DNA of 43,138 bases from Bryobacterales bacterium. GTDB lineage: Bacteria; Acidobacteriota; Terriglobia; Bryobacterales; Bryobacteraceae. The DNA lies in the NCBI GenBank assembly GCA_027459465.1, contig DAIDIH010000135.1, positions 1-43,138 on the forward strand, read 5' to 3'. The notes under the pieces are model-generated. The model worked only from the letters and a program-made list of their open reading frames with translations, ran no database searches and had not been told where the DNA came from. Both the position numbers and the translations under genes were made by a program. Positions 25,461-34,600 of the stretch are shown piece by piece (the first letter of the stretch is position 1; each line of letters opens with the position of its first letter).

Positions 25461-26180
25461 GTGATGTCGCCCCAAACCGCCGTCCTGATCCTCGCCGCGG
25501 GGTTCGGCCTCATGCTCGCCATGATCATCTGGAGCGGCGTGCAAACCAAGCGGCGCATTGGCAACAAGTCGCTGGAGGAGATATTCCAGGCTGCCTCCGA
25601 ACTCCAGCAAAACGCCGAGGCGGCGTGGCAGCTCCCCCCGGAACTCGCCGTTCCTCCGCCCCGCACGGTCAGGAGCGCGCCGATCCTCATTCGCCTCCTG
25701 CTCGGTTCTCCTCTCCTTCTGTTTCTCGCCACCCTAGCCGCGGCCATCTACTCTTTCTGGTTCCTTCACCTCCACCAGCCACCGGTCCATACATGGCGGG
25801 AAATCTGCGTGTTTCTCTACCACCAGTTCCTCGATTTCCTGCGCGCTCCAACCTGGCACGCTGGGATGGTTTGGCCAACCGCCCTATTTCTAGGCATCGC
25901 CTGTTTCGTCGGCCTGCCCGGACCCTTCCGCCGGCGCAGAGAGAAACGCCTCCTAAAGTGGGGCCTGCCGGCGCGCGCTGTAATGGTCTCCTCCCAAGGA
26001 ACGATCGGGCACTATCGATTTGAAGACGAGTCCGGAGACTCGATCACGAGCACGGGAAGCAGCACCAGACCCTGGAAAAATCCGCTCTGCGGGACCGTGG
26101 TCTACAATCCGGAAAACCCACGGGAATTCATCCTTTATCCCGCGTACCGCTATCGCGTCAAGGGCCACGATCCCAGTTAG
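25461..26180 (+). CDS. DUF3592-like membrane protein
   Basis: A 239-residue protein (GTG at 25461, or ATG 25464). Predicted membrane helices lie at about residues 6-25, 75-98 and 138-155. A cytoplasmic or surface beta domain follows (ARAVMVSSQGTIGHYRFED, then GTVVYNPENPREFILYP), resembling DUF3592 proteins with their conserved YNPENP segment. Function unknown. It stands between the antitoxin relic and the intact toxin-antitoxin pair. Its codon use is less GC-extreme than that of its neighbours. Confidence 0.65.
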   Translation: MMSPQTAVLILAAGFGLMLAMIIWSGVQTKRRIGNKSLEEIFQAASELQQNAEAAWQLPPELAVPPPRTVRSAPILIRLLLGSPLLLFLATLAAAIYSFWFLHLHQPPVHTWREICVFLYHQFLDFLRAPTWHAGMVWPTALFLGIACFVGLPGPFRRRREKRLLKWGLPARAVMVSSQGTIGHYRFEDESGDSITSTGSSTRPWKNPLCGTVVYNPENPREFILYPAYRYRVKGHDPS

Positions 26181-26265
26181 CGGCCCGACCGCCCGCATCC
26201 CCGCCGGCCGCGTCTCTGCCCCGGGCCGGACCACGCCCACCACGTGTAATACTCATGGTAGGAAA

Positions 26266-26553
26266 ATGTCTACTACCACGCGCAAGACAGGGCGAAAGAT
26301 CAAGAAGAGCTTCAGTATCTCCCTGGAATCCGACTCTTTCATTCGCAAAAGCTGTAAAGAGCGCAAATCCAACTCGGAATCGGAAACCTTGGACGCGCTT
26401 CTTCGCGAATTGATGACGATCCGTCAGCGCCAGGCGATCGAGACAGCTTACGCCGATTACTACGACTCTCTGAGCGACGACGAAGTTGCACAACAGAACG
26501 CTTGGGGCCTGTTCGCTGAGTCGCAACTCGCAAAGAAAGACCGGCGTCCATGA
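26266..26553 (+). CDS. Antitoxin of a MazEF/PemIK-type pair
   Basis: A 95-residue protein with a basic N-terminus (TTRKTGRKIKKSFSISLE) and a probable ribbon-helix-helix strand and helices to about residue 50. The C-terminal acidic helix (YYDSLSDDEVAQQNAWGLFAES) is typical of the part that wraps the toxin. ATG 26266 is chosen because TAGGA lies just upstream and the longer frame reads back through the preceding gene. It overlaps the toxin by ATGA. It probably autorepresses the pair. Confidence 0.85.
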   Translation: MSTTTRKTGRKIKKSFSISLESDSFIRKSCKERKSNSESETLDALLRELMTIRQRQAIETAYADYYDSLSDDEVAQQNAWGLFAESQLAKKDRRP

Positions 26554-26951
26554 TGGCGCGGCAACGCCTTCCCCAGCGGGGAGAAATCTGGTGGACGAAT
26601 TTCCACACCGATCCTCCGGGCAAAGGCCGGCGCCCGGTCGTCATCATCTCGCCCGACGCGCGCAACCGGCATGAGCGCGCGGCCACCGTTCTGGTTGTTC
26701 CCCTCTCCATGTCGATCCACACGCTCGGACCCGCGCACCTGCTCCTGCCCGCCGGAGAGACCGGATTGCGAATGGATTGCGCCGCGCAGGCGGACAACAT
26801 CGCCGTCGTCATCCGTGGTAATCTCCACGAACCCGACCCCGGCCAGCGCTCTCTCTCGCACGCCAGAATCTGCCGCCTCGCCGCCCTCGTAAGCCTGGCG
26901 ATGGGCTGCCCGGAACTCGCCGAGTCAATGCCCGCACACCGCCGAAGGTGA
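26550..26951 (+). CDS. mazF: MazF/PemK-family endoribonuclease toxin
   Basis: A 133-residue toxin. The family opening RGEIWWTNF (residues 10-18) is followed by GRRPVVIISPDARN, with the conserved Arg-Pro, and by ATVLVVPLSMS. The mid-segment MDCAAQADNI matches the usual strand with a conserved Asp. MazF toxins cut single-stranded mRNA at short motifs; the cut site is not predictable. The start overlaps the antitoxin stop (ATGA), the standard order for this type II pair. Confidence 0.92.
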   Translation: MMARQRLPQRGEIWWTNFHTDPPGKGRRPVVIISPDARNRHERAATVLVVPLSMSIHTLGPAHLLLPAGETGLRMDCAAQADNIAVVIRGNLHEPDPGQRSLSHARICRLAALVSLAMGCPELAESMPAHRRR

Positions 26952-27040
26952 ACGGCTGGCGGCATCGCCCAGTGCTCCAAGGGCCGCTCGAAACAAATCC
27001 TCCCCTCCGCGCTCTCCCAAATCCTCCCCCGCCGCCGTAA

Positions 27041-27046
27041 TAAACT
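27041..27046 (+). promoter_or_regulatory. -10-like element TAAACT of the DUF362 gene
   Basis: TAAACT lies 7 nt before the ATG at 27054, within an AT-rich patch in otherwise GC-rich DNA. No Shine-Dalgarno sequence fits between them, which points to a leaderless mRNA. Confidence 0.4.
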
Positions 27047-27053
27047 GAATACT

Positions 27054-28178
27054 ATGCAGCGACTCTCGCGCCGTGAGCTAATCGCCTTGCTTGCCTCCGC
27101 GCCGGTGCTTCGCGCCGCCCGCTCCACGCCCGCTTCCCCCGTCGCCATCGGCCGCTGCCCCACCTACGGCCCCGGCGTCGAAACCGTGCTCGCCACCATG
27201 ATGGATCAACTCGGAGGGCTCTCCGGCCTCGTCGCCAACAAAACCGTCACTGTCAAGCTCAACCTCACCGGCAGCCCCGGCATCCGCTTCCAGGGCAAAG
27301 CCCCCGGCCTCACCCACTACGTCCACCCCACCGTCGCCTTCGCTCTCGTCTCCCTGCTTGACCGCGCCGGCGCCCGCCGCATCCGCCTCGTCGAAAGCGG
27401 CTACGCCACCAACGCCCCCCTCGAAGAATATCTCCTCGACTCCGGCTGGAACGTCCGCGCCCTCCGCTCGCTCTCGAAAAACCTCGAATTCGAAGACACG
27501 AACTTCCTCGGCTCCGGCAAAACCTACCACCGCTTCCCCGTCCCCGGCGGTGGCGCCATCTTCCCCGCCTACGACCTCAACCATTCCTACGCCGATACCG
27601 ACGTCTTCGTCTCCCTCGCCAAACTCAAAAACCACGCCACCTGCGGCGTCACCCTCTCCATCAAGAACCTGTTCGGCATCACCCCGGCCTCCATCTACGG
27701 CGACGACGCCGGCATCGACGCACCCAACGAAAACCCCGGCTCCGGCCGCGTCCTCACCTGCCACGAAGGCAAACGCGAACCCTCCAAAAGCGCCCCACAG
27801 GAGCTAAACCCCGCCTCCAGCCGCGACCCCGGCCATCGCATGCCCCGCATCGTCAGCGACCTCGCCGCCGCCCGCCCCGTCCACCTCGCCATCATCGACG
27901 GCGTCGAAACCCTCGCCGGTGGCGAAGGCCCGTGGATCCAGGGCATCCGCTCCGTCAAACCCGGCCTCCTCATCGCCGGCACAAACTCCGTCAACACCGA
28001 CACCATCGCCACCGCCGCCATGGGCTACAACCCCCGCGCCACCCGCGGCACAAAGCCATTCCTGAACTGCGACAACACGCTGCTGTTGGCCGAGGGACTC
28101 GGAATCGGCTCGGCCAGCCTCCGCGACATCGAAGTCCGCGGACTCGCCCTGCACGACGCCGTGTACTCGTTCGGCTGA
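27054..28178 (+). CDS. Tat-exported DUF362 domain protein
   Basis: A 374-residue protein. The N-terminus MQRLSRRELIALLASAPVL has a twin-arginine pair before a hydrophobic core, so Tat export is likely. The DUF362 domain spans about residues 50-370, with VTVKLNLTG, a LAKLKNHATCGVTLSIKNLFG segment and NTDTIATAAMGYNP, all typical. DUF362 proteins are of unknown function; some carry ferredoxin domains, but this one has no cysteine clusters. It ends 11 nt before cdaA. Confidence 0.85.
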   Translation: MQRLSRRELIALLASAPVLRAARSTPASPVAIGRCPTYGPGVETVLATMMDQLGGLSGLVANKTVTVKLNLTGSPGIRFQGKAPGLTHYVHPTVAFALVSLLDRAGARRIRLVESGYATNAPLEEYLLDSGWNVRALRSLSKNLEFEDTNFLGSGKTYHRFPVPGGGAIFPAYDLNHSYADTDVFVSLAKLKNHATCGVTLSIKNLFGITPASIYGDDAGIDAPNENPGSGRVLTCHEGKREPSKSAPQELNPASSRDPGHRMPRIVSDLAAARPVHLAIIDGVETLAGGEGPWIQGIRSVKPGLLIAGTNSVNTDTIATAAMGYNPRATRGTKPFLNCDNTLLLAEGLGIGSASLRDIEVRGLALHDAVYSFG

Positions 28179-28188
28179 GCGCCGGACC

Positions 28189-29034
28189 ATGCCAACCGAT
28201 GGACCATTGCCGGCCGTGGCGCCCTGGGTGGCGTTCCCTCACCTCACCATTACCGCCCTCATCGACATCCTCTGCGTCGCCTTCCTCATCTACCAACTCC
28301 TGTCCATCATCCGCGGCCGCCGCGCCGCCCACGTCCTCACCGGCTTCGCCGTCATCGGCATCGTCTACGGCATTGCCGTCTACGCCCGGCTCGAACTCCT
28401 CCGCACCCTCCTCGCCACCGCCGCCCCTTACACCGCTTTCGCCCTCATCGTCGTCTTCCAATCCGAAATCCGCCGCATGCTCCTCCGCCTCGGCCGCGGC
28501 CGCGTCTCCCCGCTCCGCGAACTCGAACGCCGCGAAACCGCCGATGAAATCCTCCTCGCCCTCGCTCAGCTCACCCAGCAGAAAACCGGCGCCCTCATCG
28601 TCATCGAGCAACACATCGGCCTCCGCACCTTCATCGAAAGCGGCGTCGCCATCGACGCCAATCTCTCCCGCGACCTCCTCTGCAACATCTTCCACCCCGG
28701 CGCCGCCCTCCACGACGGCGCCGTCATCCTCCAGGGCGGCCGCATCGCCGCCGCCGCCTGCTTCCTCCCCCTCAACACCAACCCCGCCCTCGCCCGCGAA
28801 CTCGGCACCCGCCACCGCGCCGCCATCGGCGTTACCGAGGAGTCCGACGCCCTCGCTATCGTCGTCAGCGAAGAAACCGGCCGCGTCTCCGTCGCCCGCT
28901 CCGGCGAAATCGAACTCGGCGTCTCACTCGAACGCGTCGAACAATACCTCACCAACCGCGTCCCCGCAACCGGCCCCACCCCCGCCCCGCAACCCGAACC
29001 CATCCGCCAACAAGGACCGAGGTCCGCCGCCTGA
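28189..29034 (+). CDS. cdaA: Diadenylate cyclase CdaA
   Basis: Membrane enzyme that makes c-di-AMP from two ATP. Three N-terminal helices lie at about residues 20-40, 48-66 and 75-92. The DAC domain follows, with the catalytic DGA at 176-178 (ALHDGAVIL) and RHR at 208-210 (GTRHRAAIG). The 281-residue length is normal, with a proline-rich tail. It is followed by cdaR and glmM, the same operon as in Firmicutes, where CdaR and GlmM modulate the cyclase. Confidence 0.96.
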   Translation: MPTDGPLPAVAPWVAFPHLTITALIDILCVAFLIYQLLSIIRGRRAAHVLTGFAVIGIVYGIAVYARLELLRTLLATAAPYTAFALIVVFQSEIRRMLLRLGRGRVSPLRELERRETADEILLALAQLTQQKTGALIVIEQHIGLRTFIESGVAIDANLSRDLLCNIFHPGAALHDGAVILQGGRIAAAACFLPLNTNPALARELGTRHRAAIGVTEESDALAIVVSEETGRVSVARSGEIELGVSLERVEQYLTNRVPATGPTPAPQPEPIRQQGPRSAA

Positions 29035-29038
29035 GCCC

Positions 29039-29707
29039 ATGCTCTCCTTCTTCACCCGCGACGTCAAAACCAAACTCCTCGCCCTCGCCGTCGCCTTCGC
29101 CCTCTGGATCGTCGTCAACCGCGAAGCCGAAATCACCACCACCGTCCGCGTACCTATCGAATACCGCAACCTCCCCGATGGCTTCGAAATCGTCTCCGAA
29201 GCCCCCCAAAACGTCCAGATCGAGGTCCGCGGCCCCTCCGCCCGCCTCACCCCCGACGACATCTCCCAACTCGCTGTCATCCTCGATTGCTCCGCCGTCC
29301 GCCACTCCGGTTCCCGCACCTTCAACATCGGCCGTGGAGAAATCCGCCGCCCCTTCGGCATCACCTTCGATTCCGCCGTGCCCTCCCAGGTCGTCCTCGA
29401 CTTCGAACGCTCCATCGCCCGCGATGTCCCCATCGAACCCGAATATTCCGCCCCGCCGCCCCCCGGCTACGTCATCGCCACTTACACCATCAACCCGCCC
29501 CGTATCCGCATCGAAGGCCCCGAAAGCCACGTCCGCGCCATCACCTCCGCCCAAACCGACCCCATCGACCTCAGCAATATCTACGGCCGCACCGTCATCC
29601 ACCTCCCCGTCCACTTATCCGATCCCCGCGTCCGCATCGATTCCGGCACGCCCCTGCTCACCTACGAAGTCGAACTCCGCAAAGCTTCCGCATTAAAGGA
29701 CAAATAA
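29039..29707 (+). CDS. cdaR: CdaR-like protein with YbbR domains
   Basis: A 222-residue protein with one N-terminal membrane anchor (KLLALAVAFALWIVVN, residues 11-26) and two YbbR-type beta domains (about residues 35-110 and 115-205), each with the RVPIEYRNLPDGFEI-like opening strand. Bacillus CdaR has four such domains and regulates CdaA from outside the membrane. The ATG at 29039 is 4 nt after the cdaA stop and matches the family start. The gene ends 7 nt before glmM. Confidence 0.9.
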   Translation: MLSFFTRDVKTKLLALAVAFALWIVVNREAEITTTVRVPIEYRNLPDGFEIVSEAPQNVQIEVRGPSARLTPDDISQLAVILDCSAVRHSGSRTFNIGRGEIRRPFGITFDSAVPSQVVLDFERSIARDVPIEPEYSAPPPPGYVIATYTINPPRIRIEGPESHVRAITSAQTDPIDLSNIYGRTVIHLPVHLSDPRVRIDSGTPLLTYEVELRKASALKDK

Positions 29708-29714
29708 CCCCAGA

Positions 29715-31070
29715 ATGTCTCGTCAACTCTTCGGCACCGACGGCATCCGCGGCGTCGCGGGCAACTATCCGCTCGACGAACCCACCATCCACTCCACTGG
29801 CGCCGCCATCGGCGAATGGGTCGCCGCCTCAGGCCGCGAACCCGCCGTCGTCATCGGCGCCGATACCCGCGAATCCGGCCCCTGGATCGCCGCTACCCTC
29901 GCCCAGGGCCTCGCCTCCCACGGCGTCTCGGTCCGCTTCGCCGGCGTCACCACCACCCCAGGCGTCGCCTACCTCGCCAAAACCGGCCCCTTCGCCGCCG
30001 GCGTCATGATCTCCGCCTCCCACAATCCCTACCAGGACAACGGCATCAAAGTCATCGGCCACTCCGGCTACAAACTCCCCGATGACGTCGAAGCCTCCAT
30101 CGAACGCTCCATCCTCTCCCACACCGCCAACCCCTCGCCCGCCGCCCCGCTCGTCCCCGATCCCTCGCTCGACCACCAGTACGCCGCCCACCTCGCCTCC
30201 CTCCTCGGCAACGATACCCCGCTCCACGGCCTCGACCTCGTCATGGACTGCGCCAACGGCGGCGCCTCCTCGCTCGCCCCCGCCCTCTTCGCGCAACTCG
30301 GCGCCCGCGTCCACTCCACCCACGCCTCACCCAACGGCCGCAACATCAACCTCAACTGCGGCTCCCTCCATCTCGATTCCCTTCGCGAAACCGTCCTCGC
30401 CCGCCGCGCCGCTCTCGGCGTCGCCTTCGACGGCGATGCCGACCGCGCTCTCTTCGTCGGCCCCACCGGCCGCATCATCGACGGCGACGCCGTCCTCCTC
30501 GTCATGGCGCGCGCCTTGCTCGCCCAGGGCCGCCTCGCCGGCCCCAACGCTCAGCCCACCGTCGTCGCCACCGTCATGTCCAACCTTGGCCTCGAACGCG
30601 CCCTCGCCGCCTCCGCCATCCGCATGACCCGCACCCCCGTCGGCGACCGCTACGTCCTCGAAGAAATGCTCCGCTCCGGCGCCAACCTCGGCGGCGAACA
30701 GTCCGGCCACGTCATCTTCCTCGACCACGCCACCACCGGCGACGGCATGCTCACCGCCCTCCTCGTCTCCGCCACCGTCCTCCACTCCGGCAAAACCATC
30801 GAAGCCCTCACCGAAGGCCTCGAAATCTTCCCCCAACTCCTGGTCAACGTCCGCGTCCGCCACAAACGCCCCCTCGAAGAACTCCCCGAAGTCCGCAAAG
30901 AAATCGGCGCCGCCGAATCCGACTTCGCCGGCTCGGGCCGCGTCCTCGTCCGCTTCTCCGGCACCGAACCCCTGGCCCGCGTCATGGTCGAAGGCCCCGA
31001 CCACGCCCGCGTCTCCCTCTACGCCGAACGCATCGCCGGCGCCATCCGCCGCTCCCTCGGCGCAGACTGA
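29715..31070 (+). CDS. glmM: Phosphoglucosamine mutase GlmM
   Basis: Cytoplasmic enzyme converting glucosamine 6-phosphate to glucosamine 1-phosphate for UDP-GlcNAc and peptidoglycan. The 451-residue chain begins FGTDGIRGVAG. The phosphoserine is Ser102 in ISASHNPYQDNGIK, magnesium ligands are Asp239, Asp241 and Asp243 in FDGDADR, the sugar loop is GGEQSGH and the phosphate loop is RFSGTEP. It is the last gene of the cdaA operon. Its final 52 bases overlap a convergent gene. Confidence 0.97.
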   Translation: MSRQLFGTDGIRGVAGNYPLDEPTIHSTGAAIGEWVAASGREPAVVIGADTRESGPWIAATLAQGLASHGVSVRFAGVTTTPGVAYLAKTGPFAAGVMISASHNPYQDNGIKVIGHSGYKLPDDVEASIERSILSHTANPSPAAPLVPDPSLDHQYAAHLASLLGNDTPLHGLDLVMDCANGGASSLAPALFAQLGARVHSTHASPNGRNINLNCGSLHLDSLRETVLARRAALGVAFDGDADRALFVGPTGRIIDGDAVLLVMARALLAQGRLAGPNAQPTVVATVMSNLGLERALAASAIRMTRTPVGDRYVLEEMLRSGANLGGEQSGHVIFLDHATTGDGMLTALLVSATVLHSGKTIEALTEGLEIFPQLLVNVRVRHKRPLEELPEVRKEIGAAESDFAGSGRVLVRFSGTEPLARVMVEGPDHARVSLYAERIAGAIRRSLGAD

Positions 31071-31600
31071 CTCCGCTTCAAACGACCGCCAATCCCCGCC
31101 CTGCCAAGCAACAAGAGCAGAAAGCCCGTTAGCAGCAGAACAAAACTCGACGTCTCGGGCGCCACCGAGGTCTGCGCAGGGACATCCAGGGAGAATGCGG
31201 CCGAGCCAAGGAAATTCTGCGTCGTCGGATCGTAGCCGCCTGCGCCTTCGACCCCTCCGAGAATCGTTACTGTTCCGCTGTAGATCCCGCTTGGATCCGT
31301 GTAGGGATCGTTGACCGTCACGTTGAACAGAGAAAAATCACCGGTCGTTCCGCTCGCCGCTACCGTCGGCGGCCCCAACAGAAACGGCGTCGTATCCACC
31401 GTGAACTGGCCCGCCAGCGAAACGGAAATCGAGTTCAGATCCACCGTCGCCGTATCGTTGTTGAAAATAGTGCCCGTGAATGTAACCTGCTGGCCCGGAC
31501 CCGCGTTGAGTTGCGAGGCATCCAAAACCAACGATATGGGGTCGGCGCACGCTACACCGCAACCGAGCATCAGAATCACCAGAAAATTTCGTACCTTCAT
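31019..31600 (-). CDS. Exported protein with PEP-CTERM-like C-terminus
   Basis: A 193-residue protein. A signal peptide covers residues 1-19 (FLVILMLGCGVACA). A beta-rich middle with Asn/Thr/Gly-rich strands resembles a small adhesin domain. A C-terminal APETSS, a hydrophobic helix and a basic cluster (GRLKR) recall PEP-CTERM sorting tails, although the motif is PET rather than PEP and about 20 residues follow the basic cluster. Those last residues are coded in the overlap with glmM and may be an extension after loss of an earlier stop. GGGAG lies upstream of ATG 31600. The large Ig-like gene ends 31 nt upstream, so the two are probably one operon. Confidence 0.7.
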   Translation of the reverse strand: MKVRNFLVILMLGCGVACADPISLVLDASQLNAGPGQQVTFTGTIFNNDTATVDLNSISVSLAGQFTVDTTPFLLGPPTVAASGTTGDFSLFNVTVNDPYTDPSGIYSGTVTILGGVEGAGGYDPTTQNFLGSAAFSLDVPAQTSVAPETSSFVLLLTGFLLLLLGRAGIGGRLKRSQSAPRERRMAPAMRSA

Positions 31601-31631
31601 GACGTTCTTCTCCCTTTGACACATAGGACTT

Positions 31632-34600
31632 CTACGGCAGCACAACGCGCGCCGCGCTACTGAACGTGCCGCCTGTGTAACTGCCCGAGATACTCAGGAA
31701 GCTGGGCGATCCGTGAGTTCCCACCGAAGAGGCGGGGAACAGGATCTTAAATGTCGCCGTCGACGCCGCTCCGACCGCCGCCACCGCCGCCGGCGAGATC
31801 GTACCCGCCGCCCCGCCCAGTTTCGCGGCCGTGATCGCTACGTTCTGCGCCGCCGCCGATCCGCCGTTGGCCACCACCACCGTCGCAATCACATCGTTCG
31901 CGCTGTCGCGCGCCAACGCCGATTCCGCCGTCAGGTCTACCGGCACGCTCGGATTGTAAGGAAATACGTACATCAGCAGCGTCTGGCTGGCCGGATTCCC
32001 CACCGCATTCGTGGCCGTGATCTGGACTTTGTGGAGGCCGACGTCGCCCGTCTGTGGCGTTCCCGAAATGACCAGCGTACCCGTGGCCTCCCCGGCCGGA
32101 TTCAGGTTGCTCGCCTGCAAACTCGCAGGCAGTCCGGTCGCCGTGAAGTACATCCCGTCGCCGAGCGAAGCGTTGGCGGGTGGCCCGGCGGAGGCGCTCA
32201 CCGGATGTGTCGAAACACTCGGAAATCCGGTGGTCGTGACGCCGGCCGAGGCCGGCACGCCGGCGAAAAGAACCGCCAGCGGCGGACTCGTGATCGTCGG
32301 TTGTTCATCCACGTTCAGCACAAGATCCTGCGTCGCCGTACCCGCCGCCGCCGGCGCGGTCAACTGGATCGTGTACTGGCCTCCGGTCCCAACCGCGGGC
32401 GTTCCGTTGATCGCGCCCGGATTCCCCGGCAGGAACGTCAGCGCCTGCGGCAGCGTGTCGTTCGTCGAGATACTGCCCGAGCTGACCGTGACCGGGAACG
32501 ACTCCGGGACGCCCACCGTAAACGTCGCCGTGTTGCCGCTCGTGAACACCGGAGTATCGGTGACCGTAACCGCGAAATTCTGGATCAACGGAATCCCGCT
32601 CCACTGTGCCTCGGCCGCGATGCCCGGGGAAAACGTCGCGGCCGTGTTCGCCGGCGGCGTGCCGCGCAGCCAGGCCGTGCCGTCGCCGTTGTCCGTCAAA
32701 CTCAACCAAGGTGCATTCGGATCGCCATCGAAGATCCACGATACCGGCGTTGTGGCGCCATAGGAAGACAGCAGAATCTGGTTGGGGACACCCGCCGTGA
32801 ATGTCGTGCTCGCCGGAGCGAAACTAGCAGGCGGCGCAAAGGCAACGTTGATTGTGAAGAACTGCGTCACCGTGCCTTGCGAGTTGGTCGCCACAAACTC
32901 CGGACACACGCCTATCAGGCACGAATCCTGCGAAAAGACTCCGGTGTAGGTGGCGCTGAAAGTGCCCGTGCCGTCGCCGTTGTCCTGGAACGTCGCGCCA
33001 CTGAGATCGGAATAGACGCCGATATTCTGCAGCGACAGTTTCGGTATGGGCACGCCCGTCGCCGCTACCGTGAAATGAAATTGCTGTCCGGCCGTGACGT
33101 TGATCGTGTTCGGAGAAATGATCTGCAGAACATCGGCCAGCGTCACGGGAAAGCTCTGCTGGACCGAACCCACGCTGTTCGACGCCGTCAGCGTCAGCGT
33201 GTAAGTACCGGTCGGCGCCGTCAGGCTGCCCCCGAAGCTGAGCGGGAAGCTCGATCCCGTGCTCGTGGGAAAAGTAAAGCCGTCTCCCGTCAATCCGGCG
33301 TTCCAGGTGATCGTGGGCGCCGGATTCCCCGTGGCCGTGATGTCACGCGTCGTCGCTGTTCCGAGTGAGAAGCTCAGCGTTCCCGGATTGACGAACGCTG
33401 GGGGCTCCAGCGTCGAGATCGAAACCGTGATCGGATTGCCGTTCAAATCCTGCATCGGAATCGATGTCGAGACATAACTGGCGCAGTTGCTGGGATTAGC
33501 CACAATCGAAACTCCCGTCACCGAGTCCGCCGGACAAACCGTGTCCGTCGCCGCCGGCGAAGCTTTCGTGCTCACAAACGTGCTGCCGAGCCGCGACGCC
33601 GTCCATTTCGTCCCGGACCAATCGGTATAGCGAAGATCTGCGGTGAAACTGCTCGCTTCCTGGCACGCGGTCTGGCTCGTTGGGCCTTGACTGCAGTTCT
33701 GCACGAACCATCCTCCCCAGGTCTGTGTCGACCATAGGTTGCCTTGCCAATCGCGGTATTGCAGCGTGTTCGTAATCCCGGCCGTCCCCGTGGATTGCGG
33801 CGTGATCGAGAACGTGGCATCGGTCACTCCGTGCGCCGGCAGCGCCGCCGCCGAAGGAGTGTCCGGTTCCGTGAGCGAATACAGGCTGGTTTCCAGCTTG
33901 TAAGTTCCCAACCCGGAAGTGTCGTTGACAAACGCCGCCAAGTCCGGCGGCGTGCTCGTCACCTGCGCCAGAGTATTGTTCAGCCCATTGAGGTCGTTGA
34001 TGGTCTGCTGGTTGGAAAAGACCTCTATCCCAGCCACAACGCCAACCGCCACCGCGAAAAGAGCGATCAACACGGGCCCTGCCACGGCGCCGCCAATTCC
34101 GAGCGAGGTGACCGTGGTTGAACTCAGCAAGAAGAACGAGTCGCCCGTGCCAATGGCGCCCGCGGCCACCGAGGCGGTGAGGTTCACGTAAAGCGCCGGT
34201 GCGATCGCCGCGGCTACGACGGTGCCCGCGCCCAGCGCAATACCCGCTATCTCCCCCGCCGAAATCGCGGAATCGGCGACCAGCGAAGCGAAGTTGGGAT
34301 CGGTATCCGCTTTCGCTCCGTAGGAATGCCTCAGCCCGTAAGCGAGAAAATAACTTTCCGCGGGAACGGGAGGACCGAAGATACTGCTTTCCAGGACGCC
34401 ATAGCAGAACGGCGTTCCGTCGTAACTGATCTTATAGGCTTGGGCGATCGCCGGATCCAGCGTAAAATCGCATGGATCGCTCTGGAAGGAATTGTACTGC
34501 GCGATCGCCTGCTGGTACAACGCGATCTCATTGTTTTGAACGATGCCCTGGAACCAGTTGAACAGCGTCTGCTCGTGCGCCGTCCGCGACGATGCCGGCT

